From Paenibacillus harenae DSM 16969 (GTDB taxonomy: Bacteria; Bacillota; Bacilli; Paenibacillales; Paenibacillaceae), in the NCBI RefSeq assembly GCF_000422465.1, contig NZ_AULV01000021.1, forward strand, positions 1 to 64,000: a stretch of 64,000 nt of DNA. Reading direction: 5' to 3'. Under the pieces are notes generated by a model. That model was not told the DNA's origin and searched no databases. It worked only from the letters and a program-made list of their open reading frames with translations. Both the position numbers and the translations under genes were made by a program. This document shows positions 9,118 through 19,255 of this stretch, in pieces. Within the stretch, counting starts at the first letter, position 1, and each line of letters begins with the position of its first letter.

Positions 9118-9135
9118 GTAATAGAATACAGCAGC

Positions 9136-9197
9136 TTCGACAATTTGGAAACCATTATACGACATTATTCGACATAATAAACGAAGTTTGTGTCGAA
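9136..9197 (+). promoter_or_regulatory. three further Spo0A-type boxes upstream of the HD-domain gene
   Basis: Exact TTCGACA, the complement of TGTCGAA, occurs at 9136-9142 and 9168-9174, and TGTCGAA at 9191-9197. All lie between the candidate promoter and the ribosome binding site of the HD gene, a position that suggests repression by phosphorylated Spo0A. Confidence 0.55.
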
Positions 9198-9223
9198 TAC
9201 TTGAACAAAAGGAGTTGATGATC

Positions 9224-10522
9224 ATGAAGGAAAAGCTAACCGAAGAAAAAGTATTTAAAGACCCTGTACATCATTATATTTACGTGCAGGATCAGACGAT
9301 ATGGGACTTAATTAATACGAAAGAGTTTCAGCGGTTAAGAAGAATCAGACAGCTCGGCACCTCCTATTTAACTTTTCACGGAGCGGAGCACAGCCGGTTC
9401 TCGCATTCACTCGGCGTGTATGAAATAACGCGTAAAATCATTTCACAATTCGAACGTAACGGCTACCCGGATTGGCCAAAGGATGAACGATTGGTATCGC
9501 TGTGCGCCGCGCTCCTGCACGATGTCGGCCATGGGCCGTTCTCGCACTCCCTGGAGGAAGTATTCGCCACGAATCATGAGGAGTGGACGTGCAAAATATT
9601 GCTTGAAAATACGGAAATTAACCGCGTTCTGCGCGAGGTATCGGACGATTTTCCTGATAAGGTCGCAGCGGTCATTCGTAAGACCTATCCGAAGCCGATT
9701 GTCGTCAGCCTCATTTCCAGCCAAATGGATGCCGATCGTATGGATTATTTGCTGCGCGATGCTTATTTTACAGGCGTTAATTACGGCACCTTTGATTTAG
9801 AGCGAATTTTACGTGTACTTCGGCCGTATAAGGGGAAAATTGTTGTTAAAGAAAGCGGCATGCACGCAGTCGAACATTATTTAATGTCGCGATATCAAAT
9901 GTATTGGCAGATTTACTTCCACCCGGTAACGAGAAGTTCTGAAATCATCTTAAGGCAAATATTTCGTAGAGCGCATCAGCTTTATGTGGGTGGCTACGCA
10001 TTTAGGTGGATACCTGATTCTCTCAGAGGCCTGCTTGGCGATAGGATGAATGTGCACGATTACCTCAAATTGGATGAAGCGCTCGTGCAGACGGTATTCA
10101 CGCAATGGGCTGAGGAACGGGATCCGTTGTTAAACGATTTATGCGACCGCTTTATGAATCGGCGATTATACAAGTACATAACGATTGATAATCCGGACGA
10201 AACGTTATTAAATGAAATAAGCGATTCATTCTCTTCGATCGGATTGAATCCCGACTATCATATGGAAATTGATTTCCCGTTCGATTTGCCATACGACGTA
10301 TACCGCCTGGATAAAAAAGAAGGCGAAAAGCAAGAAAAAGCGCCGATTTTGTTGTTACACGGCGACGATGAAATATGTGAAATATCTGCGAAATCCGACA
10401 TTGTCCGCTCGATTACCGGTTTGCATCAAGGACGATACCATCTGTATTATCCGGCTGAGCCGCTTCAAGATTCGGCTGATTTGCTACCGGCACATATCAA
10501 GCGTTTGTTTAATTTAGATTAA
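9224..10522 (+). CDS. HD-domain phosphohydrolase (YwfO family)
   Basis: A 432-residue HD-superfamily protein resembling B. subtilis YwfO and dNTP triphosphohydrolase-like enzymes. Metal-binding motifs are HSRFSHSLGVYEI (about residues 52-64) and ALLHDVGHGPFSHSLEEVF (about 94-112, with the HD pair). The conserved SSQMDADRMDYLLRDAYFTGVNYGTFD follows at about 165-190. Substrate unknown. I chose ATG 9224, 9 bases after AAAGGAG; GTG 9188 would run through the regulatory region. It occupies the place of metS in B. subtilis and is divergent from abrB. The C-terminal 100 residues are not part of the HD core. Confidence 0.88.
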   Translation: MKEKLTEEKVFKDPVHHYIYVQDQTIWDLINTKEFQRLRRIRQLGTSYLTFHGAEHSRFSHSLGVYEITRKIISQFERNGYPDWPKDERLVSLCAALLHDVGHGPFSHSLEEVFATNHEEWTCKILLENTEINRVLREVSDDFPDKVAAVIRKTYPKPIVVSLISSQMDADRMDYLLRDAYFTGVNYGTFDLERILRVLRPYKGKIVVKESGMHAVEHYLMSRYQMYWQIYFHPVTRSSEIILRQIFRRAHQLYVGGYAFRWIPDSLRGLLGDRMNVHDYLKLDEALVQTVFTQWAEERDPLLNDLCDRFMNRRLYKYITIDNPDETLLNEISDSFSSIGLNPDYHMEIDFPFDLPYDVYRLDKKEGEKQEKAPILLLHGDDEICEISAKSDIVRSITGLHQGRYHLYYPAEPLQDSADLLPAHIKRLFNLD

Positions 10523-10539
10523 AGGAGCTTGACATTAAC

Positions 10540-11313
10540 ATGACATTACTATTTGACACACATTCCCACCTGGACTCTCATAAGTATGACGCGGACCGTG
10601 AAGAAGTAATTAAACGCGCAAGGGATGCCGGCGTACATATGCTTGTCAATATCGGCTTTAATCGGGAGACCATCCCGTCAACGATGGCGCTGGCAGAGCA
10701 ATATGATTTTATATACGCGGCAGTCGGCTGGCATCCGGTAGACAGCATCGATATGCTTCCGGAGGATTTAGAATGGATCGAACGGCTCTGCGCTCATAAG
10801 AAGGTCGTCGCCATAGGTGAAATCGGACTCGATTACCATTGGGACACCTCCCCGAAGGATGTTCAGCAGCGCGTCTTCCGTGAGCAAATTAGGCTTGCCC
10901 GCCGGCTTAAGAAACCAATCGTTATTCATAACCGCGATGCGCATGAGGATGTGATCCGCATATTGCGGGAAGAGAACGCCAGCGAGGTTGGAGGGGTTAT
11001 GCACTGCTTCTCCGGAAGCTGGGAGACGGCGAGGCAATGTCTCGATATGAACTTCTATATTTCGTTCGGAGGACCGGTTACGTTCCAAAATGCAAAAGTT
11101 CCCAAAGAGGTGCTGAAGCAGGTTCCGCTTGACCGGATTTTGATCGAAACCGATGCTCCATATCTTGCTCCGCATCCATTTCGAGGGAGGCGAAATGAGT
11201 CCGCTTATGTGGTAAAAGTAGCAGAGACAGCGGCCGAGCTATTGGGTAAATCGGTCGAAGAAATCGGCGCAATTACGACCGAAAACGGTAAAAAATGTTT
11301 CGGTATTGTATAA
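10540..11313 (+). CDS. tatD: TatD-family metal-dependent DNase (YabD)
   Basis: A 257-residue TIM-barrel hydrolase of the TatD family. Metal ligands are visible in order: DTHSHLD (about 6-12, HxH), GEIGLDYHWD (about 92-101, Glu), IVIHNRDAHED (about 127-137, His), MHCFSGS (His) and ETDAPYLAP (Asp). The family members studied are 3'-5' DNA exonucleases or deoxyribonucleases. AAAGGAG precedes the ATG by about 12 bases, slightly long. It lies 17 bases after the HD gene and probably shares its transcript. Confidence 0.93.
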   Translation: MTLLFDTHSHLDSHKYDADREEVIKRARDAGVHMLVNIGFNRETIPSTMALAEQYDFIYAAVGWHPVDSIDMLPEDLEWIERLCAHKKVVAIGEIGLDYHWDTSPKDVQQRVFREQIRLARRLKKPIVIHNRDAHEDVIRILREENASEVGGVMHCFSGSWETARQCLDMNFYISFGGPVTFQNAKVPKEVLKQVPLDRILIETDAPYLAPHPFRGRRNESAYVVKVAETAAELLGKSVEEIGAITTENGKKCFGIV

Positions 11314-11435
11314 AATCACGTGAAATCATGAGAATGAGAGACCTTTCTCGCGTAAAAACTAATTTTTATAGCGACAATCACCGAATTTTTCCGAGTTTAT
11401 CCACCTTTTTCGCTAAAATCGCTTTTTATCGTATC

Positions 11436-11465
11436 TTTACAATTGACCACGGATGAGGTTATGAT
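11436..11465 (+). promoter_or_regulatory. candidate promoter of the riboswitch-yabE transcript
   Basis: TTTACA (11436-11441), an 18-bp spacer and TATGAT (11460-11465), about 35 bases before the first pairing element of the riboswitch. The upstream stretch 11314-11430 holds nothing else I can identify. Confidence 0.5.
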
Positions 11466-11505
11466 TCATTTCAGAGCATAACATTTTGTATTGGATTTCC
11501 AGTTA

Positions 11506-11665
11506 ACGCTTAATCTCCTTTTGGAGAGCGGGGGAACCGAATGCGGGGCTAACAGGTCCGCATATTGAATTCTTCAGGGGTGAATTTCGGAGCCTTTGCC
11601 ATGAGCATTGCGCATCGATTAGGGAGACTCTCTTTCCCGAACCCGACAGCTAACCTCGTAAGCGT
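11506..11665 (+). promoter_or_regulatory. c-di-AMP riboswitch (ydaO/yuaA class)
   Basis: The outer stem ACGCTTA (11506-11512) pairs with TAAGCGT (11659-11665). Inside are the conserved blocks of the class: GGGGGAACCGAA near 11530, GGGGTGAATTTCGGAGCC near 11577, GGGAGACTCTCTTTCCCGA near 11622, and CCGACAGCTAACCTCGTA just before the closing strand. In this class, binding of cyclic di-AMP turns expression off. The class often controls cell-wall hydrolases, which agrees with the yabE-like gene that follows. A terminator at 11730 is the likely output. Confidence 0.9.
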
Positions 11666-11729
11666 CTATAGAGAGTGATCAACCTCGTGCAGCCATTATT
11701 TCTGTATCCCTGAGCATTTTGCTACCCGG

Positions 11730-11773
11730 GAAGCCACGAAACAGATCCTCTGTCGGCGGCTTCTTTTTATTTT
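11730..11773 (+). terminator. riboswitch-controlled terminator ahead of yabE
   Basis: GAAGCC (11730-11735) pairs with GGCTTC (11758-11763) with an inner ACAGA/TCTGT stem, followed by TTTTTATTTT. It sits between the riboswitch and the gene with no ORF of its own, so it is best read as the conditional terminator. Confidence 0.8.
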
Positions 11774-11930
11774 CGAATAAACGGAACTGGGCCGACATAG
11801 GGTGGAAAAATGGAGGTGGGAGGCTGGATAAAGCTTCTGGATTGCGTGCTTGCACGCCAATATACTATAGTCGCGTCAGTTGTATCATGCGTAACACTTG
11901 GCGGCGGGGCTATGAAGGAGGACCGAAGAA

Positions 11931-13079
11931 GTGGGACTACTCCAGGTTAAGGACACCCATGGGAAACGATCATCCAGCATGTCTTTCGCATTGCGATGGA
12001 AGCGTGAAAACTTGCGTTTGATTCTTTTGAGTGCTGCTATCTCAATCGCTATGACTTTCATGTTTTTGGTGTTGTTGTACGGAACGGCTGTCAAAAGCGT
12101 CTCCGTAGTGGTGAATGGACAAGAAACCGTTGTTGAAACAAAACAATGGGTCCTGCAACGCCTACTGGATGAACAAGCTATCACAATTGGACCTCATGAT
12201 AAAGTATCAGTCCCGCTGAATGCGGCGATTAAGGATGGGGACCGGGTTGAGGTCACTCACGCGGTACCGGTTAATGTGAAAGCGGATGGCAAGACATCAA
12301 CGGTATACACGACAGAAAAAACAGTGCAGGCGGCGATCGAGGAATTAAATATTCCGGTTCGTGAACATGATAAAGTAATACCTCCGCTTCATACGCAAGT
12401 GAATGCGGAGTTAAACGTAACTGTTGTACGTGTTGACACAAGAGTGTCGGAGACGGAGCGCAAGATGCCGTTCTCTATCGTGAAGAAAGTTGATCCGACG
12501 CTGGAAGCGGGCAAAGAAAAGCTTGTTCAGACCGGCAAAGAAGGCCGTATTGTCGAACAAATCGAGAAACAGTACGAGGATGGCGTCCTGATATCGAAGA
12601 AGATGGTCAGCAAGGTTGTGGAGACAGCCGCGGTTGATCAGGTCGTCGCCATTGGCACGAAGAAGAAAGAGCCTAAAGTAACGGTGCTATCCAATAGCAG
12701 TCCGAGCATCGCGACCTTGACGAAGGCCGGGGTAACGTTTAAGGCGAAGCGAGTACTGAAGAACGTCACTCTAACCGCTTATACGGCAGGCGTGGAATCT
12801 ACGGGCAAGGATGAGGATCATCCGCAATACGGCATCACCGCTTCGGGAACCCGCGTGCAAGAGGGGCGCACGATCGCGGTTGACCCTAAAGTCATTCCAA
12901 TCGGCTGGTGGGTCTATATTGAAGGGATCGGTTTCCGCCGTGCCGAAGATAAAGGCAGCGCGATTAAGGGCAATAAGATCGACGTGTATTTCGATAGCGC
13001 TAAATATGCGGATAAGTTCGGCCGGAAGAAAGGCATTACCGTTTATGTGTTAGGTCCTAATAAGCCGAGCGCAAGCTGA
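11931..13079 (+). CDS. yabE: YabE/Rpf-like cell-wall protein with DUF348, G5 and 3D domains
   Basis: A 382-residue exported wall-active protein. An N-terminal membrane anchor or signal segment (about residues 30-52) is followed by two DUF348 repeats (about 55-165), a G5 domain (about 170-245) and a C-terminal 3D domain with ITASGTRVQEGRTIAVDP (about 297-314) and the DxK/DVYFDS catalytic-type aspartates. The 3D domain resembles the lytic transglycosylase MltA and resuscitation-promoting factors. GTG start with AAGGAGG 10 bases upstream. Expression is predicted to fall when c-di-AMP is high, through the riboswitch in the 600-base leader. Confidence 0.9.
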   Translation: MGLLQVKDTHGKRSSSMSFALRWKRENLRLILLSAAISIAMTFMFLVLLYGTAVKSVSVVVNGQETVVETKQWVLQRLLDEQAITIGPHDKVSVPLNAAIKDGDRVEVTHAVPVNVKADGKTSTVYTTEKTVQAAIEELNIPVREHDKVIPPLHTQVNAELNVTVVRVDTRVSETERKMPFSIVKKVDPTLEAGKEKLVQTGKEGRIVEQIEKQYEDGVLISKKMVSKVVETAAVDQVVAIGTKKKEPKVTVLSNSSPSIATLTKAGVTFKAKRVLKNVTLTAYTAGVESTGKDEDHPQYGITASGTRVQEGRTIAVDPKVIPIGWWVYIEGIGFRRAEDKGSAIKGNKIDVYFDSAKYADKFGRKKGITVYVLGPNKPSAS

Positions 13080-13123
13080 CGGAGCGGGCATCATTCATTT
13101 ATTTTAATTAAATATGCCATCAT

Positions 13124-13149
13124 AAGGAGAGGCACTGCCTCTTCTTTTT
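13124..13149 (+). terminator. terminator after yabE
   Basis: AGAGGC and GCCTCT pair across a 3-nt loop, flanked by AAGG/TCTT, then CTTTTT. A compact terminator between yabE and rnmV. Confidence 0.65.
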
Positions 13150-13193
13150 GCATGTTTGTGAACGAATAGCGCATCAGGAAGGGAATGTTCTTA

Positions 13194-14622
<1,429 letters not shown>

Positions 14623-14692
14623 GCCGATTGGGTATAAAATACTCACCATTCGCCCTTTCCACCCATAGGATAGATGAAGAGGTGATTAACCC

Positions 14693-15586
14693 ATGAAGCA
14701 GGGGGACCTGGTTGTCCGCAATTCATATGGCGGTGACGTGCTGTTCCGAGTTGAAGCTGTTCGCTCACAGTATGCCTTACTTAAAGGCACGGACTACCGA
14801 TTACTTGCGGATGCTCCAATTCCCGATCTGTCGGTCGTAAGCGATCCAGAATCGACGAGAGCGGTACAGCAAGTGAGAATTAAAGTGAACAATTCCTTAA
14901 AACGTATGCATAGCGAGCGAGAACGACAAACGGTAGGAACGGAAGACCATATCCGGCTTGCGACACAGCAGAGCCAGCCATTCTTTGAAGTGCCCGGAAA
15001 GGTGCTTCATCTAGATGGCGATGGAAACTATTTAAAGAAAAGCATACAGCTGTACAATACCATGCAAGTTCCTTCCCATGGGCTTCATGTGCACGAATCG
15101 CAAATGGCCGACATGCTGTATCGATTGCTGCCGCAAATCAAACCGGATATTGTAGTCATTACCGGACATGACGGCGTACTGAAGAACCGGACCCCGACGG
15201 ATCTGTACAGCCTGAGCAGCTACAAGAATTCGCAGCATTTTGTTAATGCGGTACGCGTCGCCCGCCAATATGAGAAAAACCGAGACAACTTGATAGTGAT
15301 CGCAGGCGCATGTCAATCCCATTTTGAAGCGCTGCTTCAGGCGGGGTCTAATTTCGCCAGTTCTCCGGGCCGAATATTAATTCACGCGCTCGATCCTGTT
15401 TATATTGCGATAAAAGCAAGCTTTACATCGATAAAGGATACGATTAACTTATCCGATGTCATACATGGAACGATAAGCGGTATTGACGGAGTCGGTGGAA
15501 TCGAGACGATGGGACGCTTTCGAGTAGGGCTGCCTAAGCCCAAAATTACATCATCATTATCGTCAACCTCTACAGCAACTTCTTAA
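14693..15586 (+). CDS. yabG: sporulation-specific protease YabG
   Basis: A 297-residue YabG peptidase that processes spore coat proteins in the mother cell (SipL, CotF and others in Bacillus). The N-terminal KOW-like stretch (MKQGDLVVRNSYGGDVLFRVEAV) and the conserved VVITGHDGVL (about residues 155-164) and IVIAGACQSHFEALLQAGSNFASSP (about 201-225) regions are clear; the latter holds the likely active-site Cys and His. AGAGGTGAT precedes the ATG. In B. subtilis it is made under sigma-K; I could not identify a convincing sigma-K promoter here. Confidence 0.9.
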   Translation: MKQGDLVVRNSYGGDVLFRVEAVRSQYALLKGTDYRLLADAPIPDLSVVSDPESTRAVQQVRIKVNNSLKRMHSERERQTVGTEDHIRLATQQSQPFFEVPGKVLHLDGDGNYLKKSIQLYNTMQVPSHGLHVHESQMADMLYRLLPQIKPDIVVITGHDGVLKNRTPTDLYSLSSYKNSQHFVNAVRVARQYEKNRDNLIVIAGACQSHFEALLQAGSNFASSPGRILIHALDPVYIAIKASFTSIKDTINLSDVIHGTISGIDGVGGIETMGRFRVGLPKPKITSSLSSTSTATS

Positions 15587-15643
15587 TATGTATTTTTTTT
15601 GAATTTCTATGTGTTGTTTTTTAAAAAATGGGTGAAATCACCG

Positions 15644-15673
15644 TTGACAAGTAAATAAACCTGCTGATATAAT
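15644..15673 (+). promoter_or_regulatory. veg promoter P1 (sigma-A)
   Basis: Consensus TTGACA (15644-15649), an 18-bp spacer and consensus TATAAT (15668-15673). Confidence 0.85.
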
Positions 15674-15685
15674 ATTTTGCTTTGT

Positions 15686-15714
15686 TTGACAAACCCCTCA
15701 TTTTTAGTTATAAT
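15686..15714 (+). promoter_or_regulatory. veg promoter P2 (sigma-A)
   Basis: Consensus TTGACA (15686-15691), an ideal 17-bp spacer and consensus TATAAT (15709-15714), 41 bases downstream of P1. The veg promoter is among the strongest known in Bacillus. Confidence 0.9.
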
Positions 15715-15741
15715 GGACAAGGAAAGAGGTGGTAGTGGACA

Positions 15742-16017
15742 ATGGCAAAAAATTCGCTATTGGATATAAAACGCAGTTTGGAAGCTCACGTTGGCTCCAA
15801 AATCCGTCTTCGAGCTAATGGTGGCCGACGAAAGACCATCGAACGAACCGGTACGTTAGAAGAAATCTACCCTTCTGTTTTCATTGTTAAACTGGATGAG
15901 GAGCAGCACGCATTTAAGCGGGTTTCTTACAGTTATGCGGATATACTGACAGAATCGGTGGAAGTGACCGTATGCAATGATGAAGGTCAAGTCCGTATCG
16001 CCCATTTGCAGCAATAG
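15742..16017 (+). CDS. veg: Veg protein
   Basis: A 91-residue small basic protein of the Veg family, abundant in growing cells. In B. subtilis it promotes biofilm matrix expression by antagonising SinR-type repression. The central [30 protein letters not shown] segment (about residues 17-46) is strongly conserved and has an SH3-like, RNA-binding-type character. AAAGAGGTGGT precedes the ATG. It is transcribed from two tandem consensus promoters and has its own terminator. Confidence 0.95.
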   Translation: MAKNSLLDIKRSLEAHVGSKIRLRANGGRRKTIERTGTLEEIYPSVFIVKLDEEQHAFKRVSYSYADILTESVEVTVCNDEGQVRIAHLQQ

Positions 16018-16046
16018 ATGATTGACCGCCCTATAAGGCAAAAGCT

Positions 16047-16075
16047 AGCGCAGACACGTTCTGCGCTTTTTTTTT
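16047..16075 (+). terminator. veg terminator
   Basis: AGCGCAGA pairs with TCTGCGCT across 5 nt, followed by eight T. Confidence 0.93.
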
Positions 16076-16101
16076 GTTTATTCTGGCCGCCGGACCTCCG
16101 C

Positions 16102-16131
16102 GTATTGACCCATCCGTAATGAAGCATACTA
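16102..16131 (+). promoter_or_regulatory. sigma-G type promoter of sspF
   Basis: GTATT (16102-16106), an 18-bp spacer and CATACTA (16125-16131). The -10 is a full match to the forespore consensus and the -35 matches at four of five positions. Confidence 0.7.
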
Positions 16132-16174
16132 ACCGTGCAAGAGGAGCATCCAAATGGATATGGAGGTTATGTCA

Positions 16175-16360
16175 ATGAGTCGCAGAAGACGAAGCGTGAT
16201 GTCGGAGCAGTTGAAATATGAGCTCGCCAAGGATCTTGGATTTTATGATACGGTACAGCAGGAGGGCTGGGGCGGTATTCGCGCCAAGGATGCCGGAAAT
16301 ATGGTCAAAAGGGCGATTCAGCTCGCCGAGCAAGCTGCCGCCAAATCAAACCAGCCCTAA
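16175..16360 (+). CDS. sspF: small acid-soluble spore protein, alpha/beta type (SspF)
   Basis: A 61-residue alpha/beta-type spore DNA-binding protein. It has the family core: [16 protein letters not shown] (about 8-23) and the [16 protein letters not shown] segment (about 31-46). I chose ATG 16175, 8 bases after GGAGG; the in-frame ATG at 16154 adds seven unlikely residues. The forespore promoter at 16102 fits its expected expression. The germination-protease cleavage site of major SASPs is not obvious, as in B. subtilis SspF. Confidence 0.92.
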   Translation: MSRRRRSVMSEQLKYELAKDLGFYDTVQQEGWGGIRAKDAGNMVKRAIQLAEQAAAKSNQP

Positions 16361-16387
16361 TGCCCATTTAAAGGCTTTCACTTTCAA

Positions 16388-16443
16388 AAGCTAAGCTGCT
16401 GGCAGCCGGAACCCGGCCGATTGCCGGCGCTTAGCTTTTATTG
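16388..16443 (+). terminator. sspF terminator
   Basis: AAGCTAAG (16388-16395) pairs with CTTAGCTT (16430-16437), with inner GGC/GCC pairing, then TTATTG. A long G+C-rich hairpin. Confidence 0.75.
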
Positions 16444-16498
16444 CTTTCGTTTGTTATAATGAGGCTTAAGCTTACGAACGAACGGGTGAACTTATCGG

Positions 16499-17353
16499 AT
16501 GAAAATTTATGAAAAAGCTCCTGCTAAAATCAATTTGCTGCTCGACGTCCTCCGCAAGCGTGAAGACGGCTATCACGAAGTTGAAATGATCATGACGATG
16601 GTAGACCTTGCGGACCGGCTCGAGATGGAAGAGCTGCCAAGGGATACGATCATTATTTCCAGCCAAGTGGGCTACATTCCGCTCGACGAGAAGAACTTGG
16701 CCTTTCAAGCGGCCAGGCTTATTAAAGAGCGCTACGATGTAAAGCAGGGCGTATACATACATTTGGACAAAAAAATCCCGGTTGCTGCCGGACTGGCCGG
16801 CGGAAGCAGTGACGCCGCCGCCGCCCTGCGCGGGCTTAACAGGTTGTGGAAGCTGCAGATCCCGGAGGAAGAGCTGTGCAAGCTTGGAGCGGAGCTGGGC
16901 TCGGATGTGCCCTTCTGCGTAACAGGCGGAACAGCCATCGCCAGGGGCCGCGGAGAGAAGCTCGAGCATATCGCCAATCCGCCGCAGTGCTGGGTTGTGC
17001 TCGCGAAGCCGCCGATCAATGTATCGACGGCCGATGTGTACGGCCGGTTCCGCGCAAACGAGCTGAAGGAGCATCCTTCGCTCTCCCATATGGTAGAGGC
17101 AATCGAGCGGGGCTCTTTTGCCGATATTTGCGACGGCCTTGGCAATGTTTTGGAGAAGGTGACGTTAGACCTGTATCCGGAGGTCATGCAGCTGAAGGAA
17201 AGCATGATTCGACTCGGCGCGGACGGGGTGCTGATGTCCGGAAGCGGGCCGACTGTCTTCGGACTCGTATCGAAGGAAGCAAAGCTCCCCCGGATCTATA
17301 ATGGACTGCGCGGCTTCTGCAAAGAAGTGTATGTGGTAAGAATGCTAACATAG
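16499..17353 (+). CDS. ispE: 4-diphosphocytidyl-2-C-methyl-D-erythritol kinase
   Basis: A 284-residue GHMP kinase acting at the fourth step of the non-mevalonate isoprenoid pathway. [23 protein letters not shown] is at the N-terminus (about 6-28), the ATP-binding glycine loop [17 protein letters not shown] at about 97-113, and the third motif [12 protein letters not shown] at about 249-260. GGGTGA lies about 8 bases before the ATG. Confidence 0.96.
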   Translation: MKIYEKAPAKINLLLDVLRKREDGYHEVEMIMTMVDLADRLEMEELPRDTIIISSQVGYIPLDEKNLAFQAARLIKERYDVKQGVYIHLDKKIPVAAGLAGGSSDAAAALRGLNRLWKLQIPEEELCKLGAELGSDVPFCVTGGTAIARGRGEKLEHIANPPQCWVVLAKPPINVSTADVYGRFRANELKEHPSLSHMVEAIERGSFADICDGLGNVLEKVTLDLYPEVMQLKESMIRLGADGVLMSGSGPTVFGLVSKEAKLPRIYNGLRGFCKEVYVVRMLT

Positions 17354-17367
17354 TGCTAACGTACTTC

Positions 17368-17396
17368 TTGATTAAATCCGTATAAAAATGTTATAT
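17368..17396 (+). promoter_or_regulatory. candidate promoter of purR
   Basis: TTGATT (17368-17373), a 17-bp spacer and TTATAT (17391-17396). A TTCGGAT near 17411 resembles half of a PurR box, but one half-site is weak evidence for autoregulation. Confidence 0.5.
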
Positions 17397-17435
17397 TGAC
17401 ATTATATTATTCGGATTTAGTGGGGAGAGAAGCGG

Positions 17436-18263
17436 ATGAAAAAATTAAAACGGAGCTCGCGGTTAGTAGAAATGACGCAATACCTGCTAAGTCGACCCCA
17501 CACGTTAATTTCACTGACAGCATTTGCCGACCGATATCAATCCGCAAAATCTTCAATCAGCGAGGATTTGGCGATTATTAAAGAAGTGTTCGAGGAAGAG
17601 GGCATCGGCGAGCTTCATACGCTTGCCGGAGCGGCAGGCGGCGTGAAGTACACGCCTAGAATGAAGGAGGCTTCAGCGCTTACCATTATGACGGGCATAT
17701 GCCGGCAGCTGGAGCAGCCTGACAGGGTTCTTCCCGGCGGTTATTTATATATAACGGATATGCTGGGGCAGCCGGAACTGCTGGCGGATGTCGGAAGAAT
17801 GTTCGCCTCCGCTTTTGCGGACAGGAAGATTGACGTGATCATGACGGTTGAGACGAAAGGGATTCCGCTCGCTTACGCAACCGCCGCTTGCTTGAACATC
17901 CCTGTCGTGATCGTGCGGCGCGACAATAAGGTGACGGAGGGCTCTGCGGTCAGCATCAATTACGTCTCCGGATCAACCAAACGGATTCAGACGATGTCCC
18001 TCGCGCGCAGGGCGCTTAAGGAACAGTCCCGCGTTCTCATTATCGACGACTTCATGAAAGCAGGCGGCACGATTCAAGGGATGATGGATCTGTTGTTTGA
18101 ATTTAAAGCCACCGTGGCCGGCGTCGGGGTATTCGTGGAATCCGGCGAAGTAGAGCTCGAGGAGCGGCTGCTGGAGGACTACGTGTCGCTCGCCAAGCTG
18201 ACGGCCGTAGATATGAAGACGAAGCAAACGACGGTCGTGCCAGGCAATTATTTTAAAGGCTAA
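17436..18263 (+). CDS. purR: purine operon repressor PurR
   Basis: A 275-residue repressor of purine synthesis and transport genes. An N-terminal winged-helix domain (about residues 1-75, [20 protein letters not shown]) precedes a phosphoribosyltransferase-like domain whose PRPP motif is [16 protein letters not shown] (about 199-214). In B. subtilis PRPP relieves repression and ppGpp strengthens it. GGGGAGAGAAG precedes the ATG. Followed by ridA and spoVG as in B. subtilis. Confidence 0.95.
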   Translation: MKKLKRSSRLVEMTQYLLSRPHTLISLTAFADRYQSAKSSISEDLAIIKEVFEEEGIGELHTLAGAAGGVKYTPRMKEASALTIMTGICRQLEQPDRVLPGGYLYITDMLGQPELLADVGRMFASAFADRKIDVIMTVETKGIPLAYATAACLNIPVVIVRRDNKVTEGSAVSINYVSGSTKRIQTMSLARRALKEQSRVLIIDDFMKAGGTIQGMMDLLFEFKATVAGVGVFVESGEVELEERLLEDYVSLAKLTAVDMKTKQTTVVPGNYFKG

Positions 18264-18301
18264 CGCGCGTACGAACTCATATTGATCTTGATAGAGGGGT
18301 T

Positions 18302-18709
18302 GTGATCAAATTGACAACGAAGCAGCAACCGCAGGTAATCGCAACGGATAAAGCGCCTGCAGCGATTGGACCTTATTCGCAGGCGATTAAGCTGGGGGGC
18401 TTGTTATTTACTTCGGGACAAATTCCGCTTGATGCGTCGGGGCAGCTTGTGGCAGGCGGCATCGAGGAGCAAACTCATCAAGTATTTCGTAATTTGGAGG
18501 CTGTGCTGGCGGAAGCGGGCGCGAGTTTCTCGGATGTGGTTAAGGCAACCGTATTTATGAAGGACATGAACCAGTTTGGAGTAGTGAACGACATTTATTC
18601 TTCCTACTTCGGAGAGCATAAACCGGCGCGTTCGACCGTTGAGGTAGCTAGGCTGCCTAAGGATGTTTTTGTCGAAATTGAAGTCATCGCATCGACTGGT
18701 GTCGAATGA
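18302..18709 (+). CDS. ridA: RidA family enamine/imine deaminase (YabJ)
   Basis: A 135-residue YjgF/YER057c/UK114 family enzyme that hydrolyses reactive 2-aminoacrylate-type intermediates from PLP enzymes. [25 protein letters not shown] (about 18-42) and the catalytic-pocket Arg in [13 protein letters not shown] (about 107-119) are present. The start is uncertain: GTG 18302 is only 3 bases after AGGGG, and TTG 18311 is about 12 bases after it. Either gives the full domain. Confidence 0.93.
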   Translation: MIKLTTKQQPQVIATDKAPAAIGPYSQAIKLGGLLFTSGQIPLDASGQLVAGGIEEQTHQVFRNLEAVLAEAGASFSDVVKATVFMKDMNQFGVVNDIYSSYFGEHKPARSTVEVARLPKDVFVEIEVIASTGVE

Positions 18710-18771
18710 AAACGAAAAAAATTTAAACCCGAAAAAATATTTTAAAATGTGCATGATTTTACCAAAAAAGC

Positions 18772-18799
18772 AGAAGGAATTCGCCCTAAAACGTGGAAG
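18772..18799 (+). promoter_or_regulatory. sigma-H type promoter of spoVG
   Basis: GAAGGAATT followed after 11 bases by GTGGAAG, close to the sigma-H consensus RNAGGAWWW and RNNGAAT and similar in sequence and position to the well-studied B. subtilis spoVG promoter. Confidence 0.65.
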
Positions 18800-18833
18800 T
18801 ATACACCAAGTCTCTGATTGACAAAGGTGGTGA

Positions 18834-19121
<288 letters not shown>

Positions 19122-19161
19122 CCAGAGCAGAGCATTTCATGTTTTAAGGGAATGATTGGAG

Positions 19162-19191
19162 AAGAGAGCCGCGGCTCTCTTTTCTTTTTTT
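19162..19191 (+). terminator. spoVG terminator
   Basis: AAGAGAGC pairs with GCTCTCTT across a CGCG loop, then TTCTTTTTTT. Confidence 0.88.
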
Positions 19192-19255
19192 GTATATTGA
19201 GCTATATTCAAATCATAATTCATTTGCATCATTGCAAGCCTAGGAGGTTATTTAT

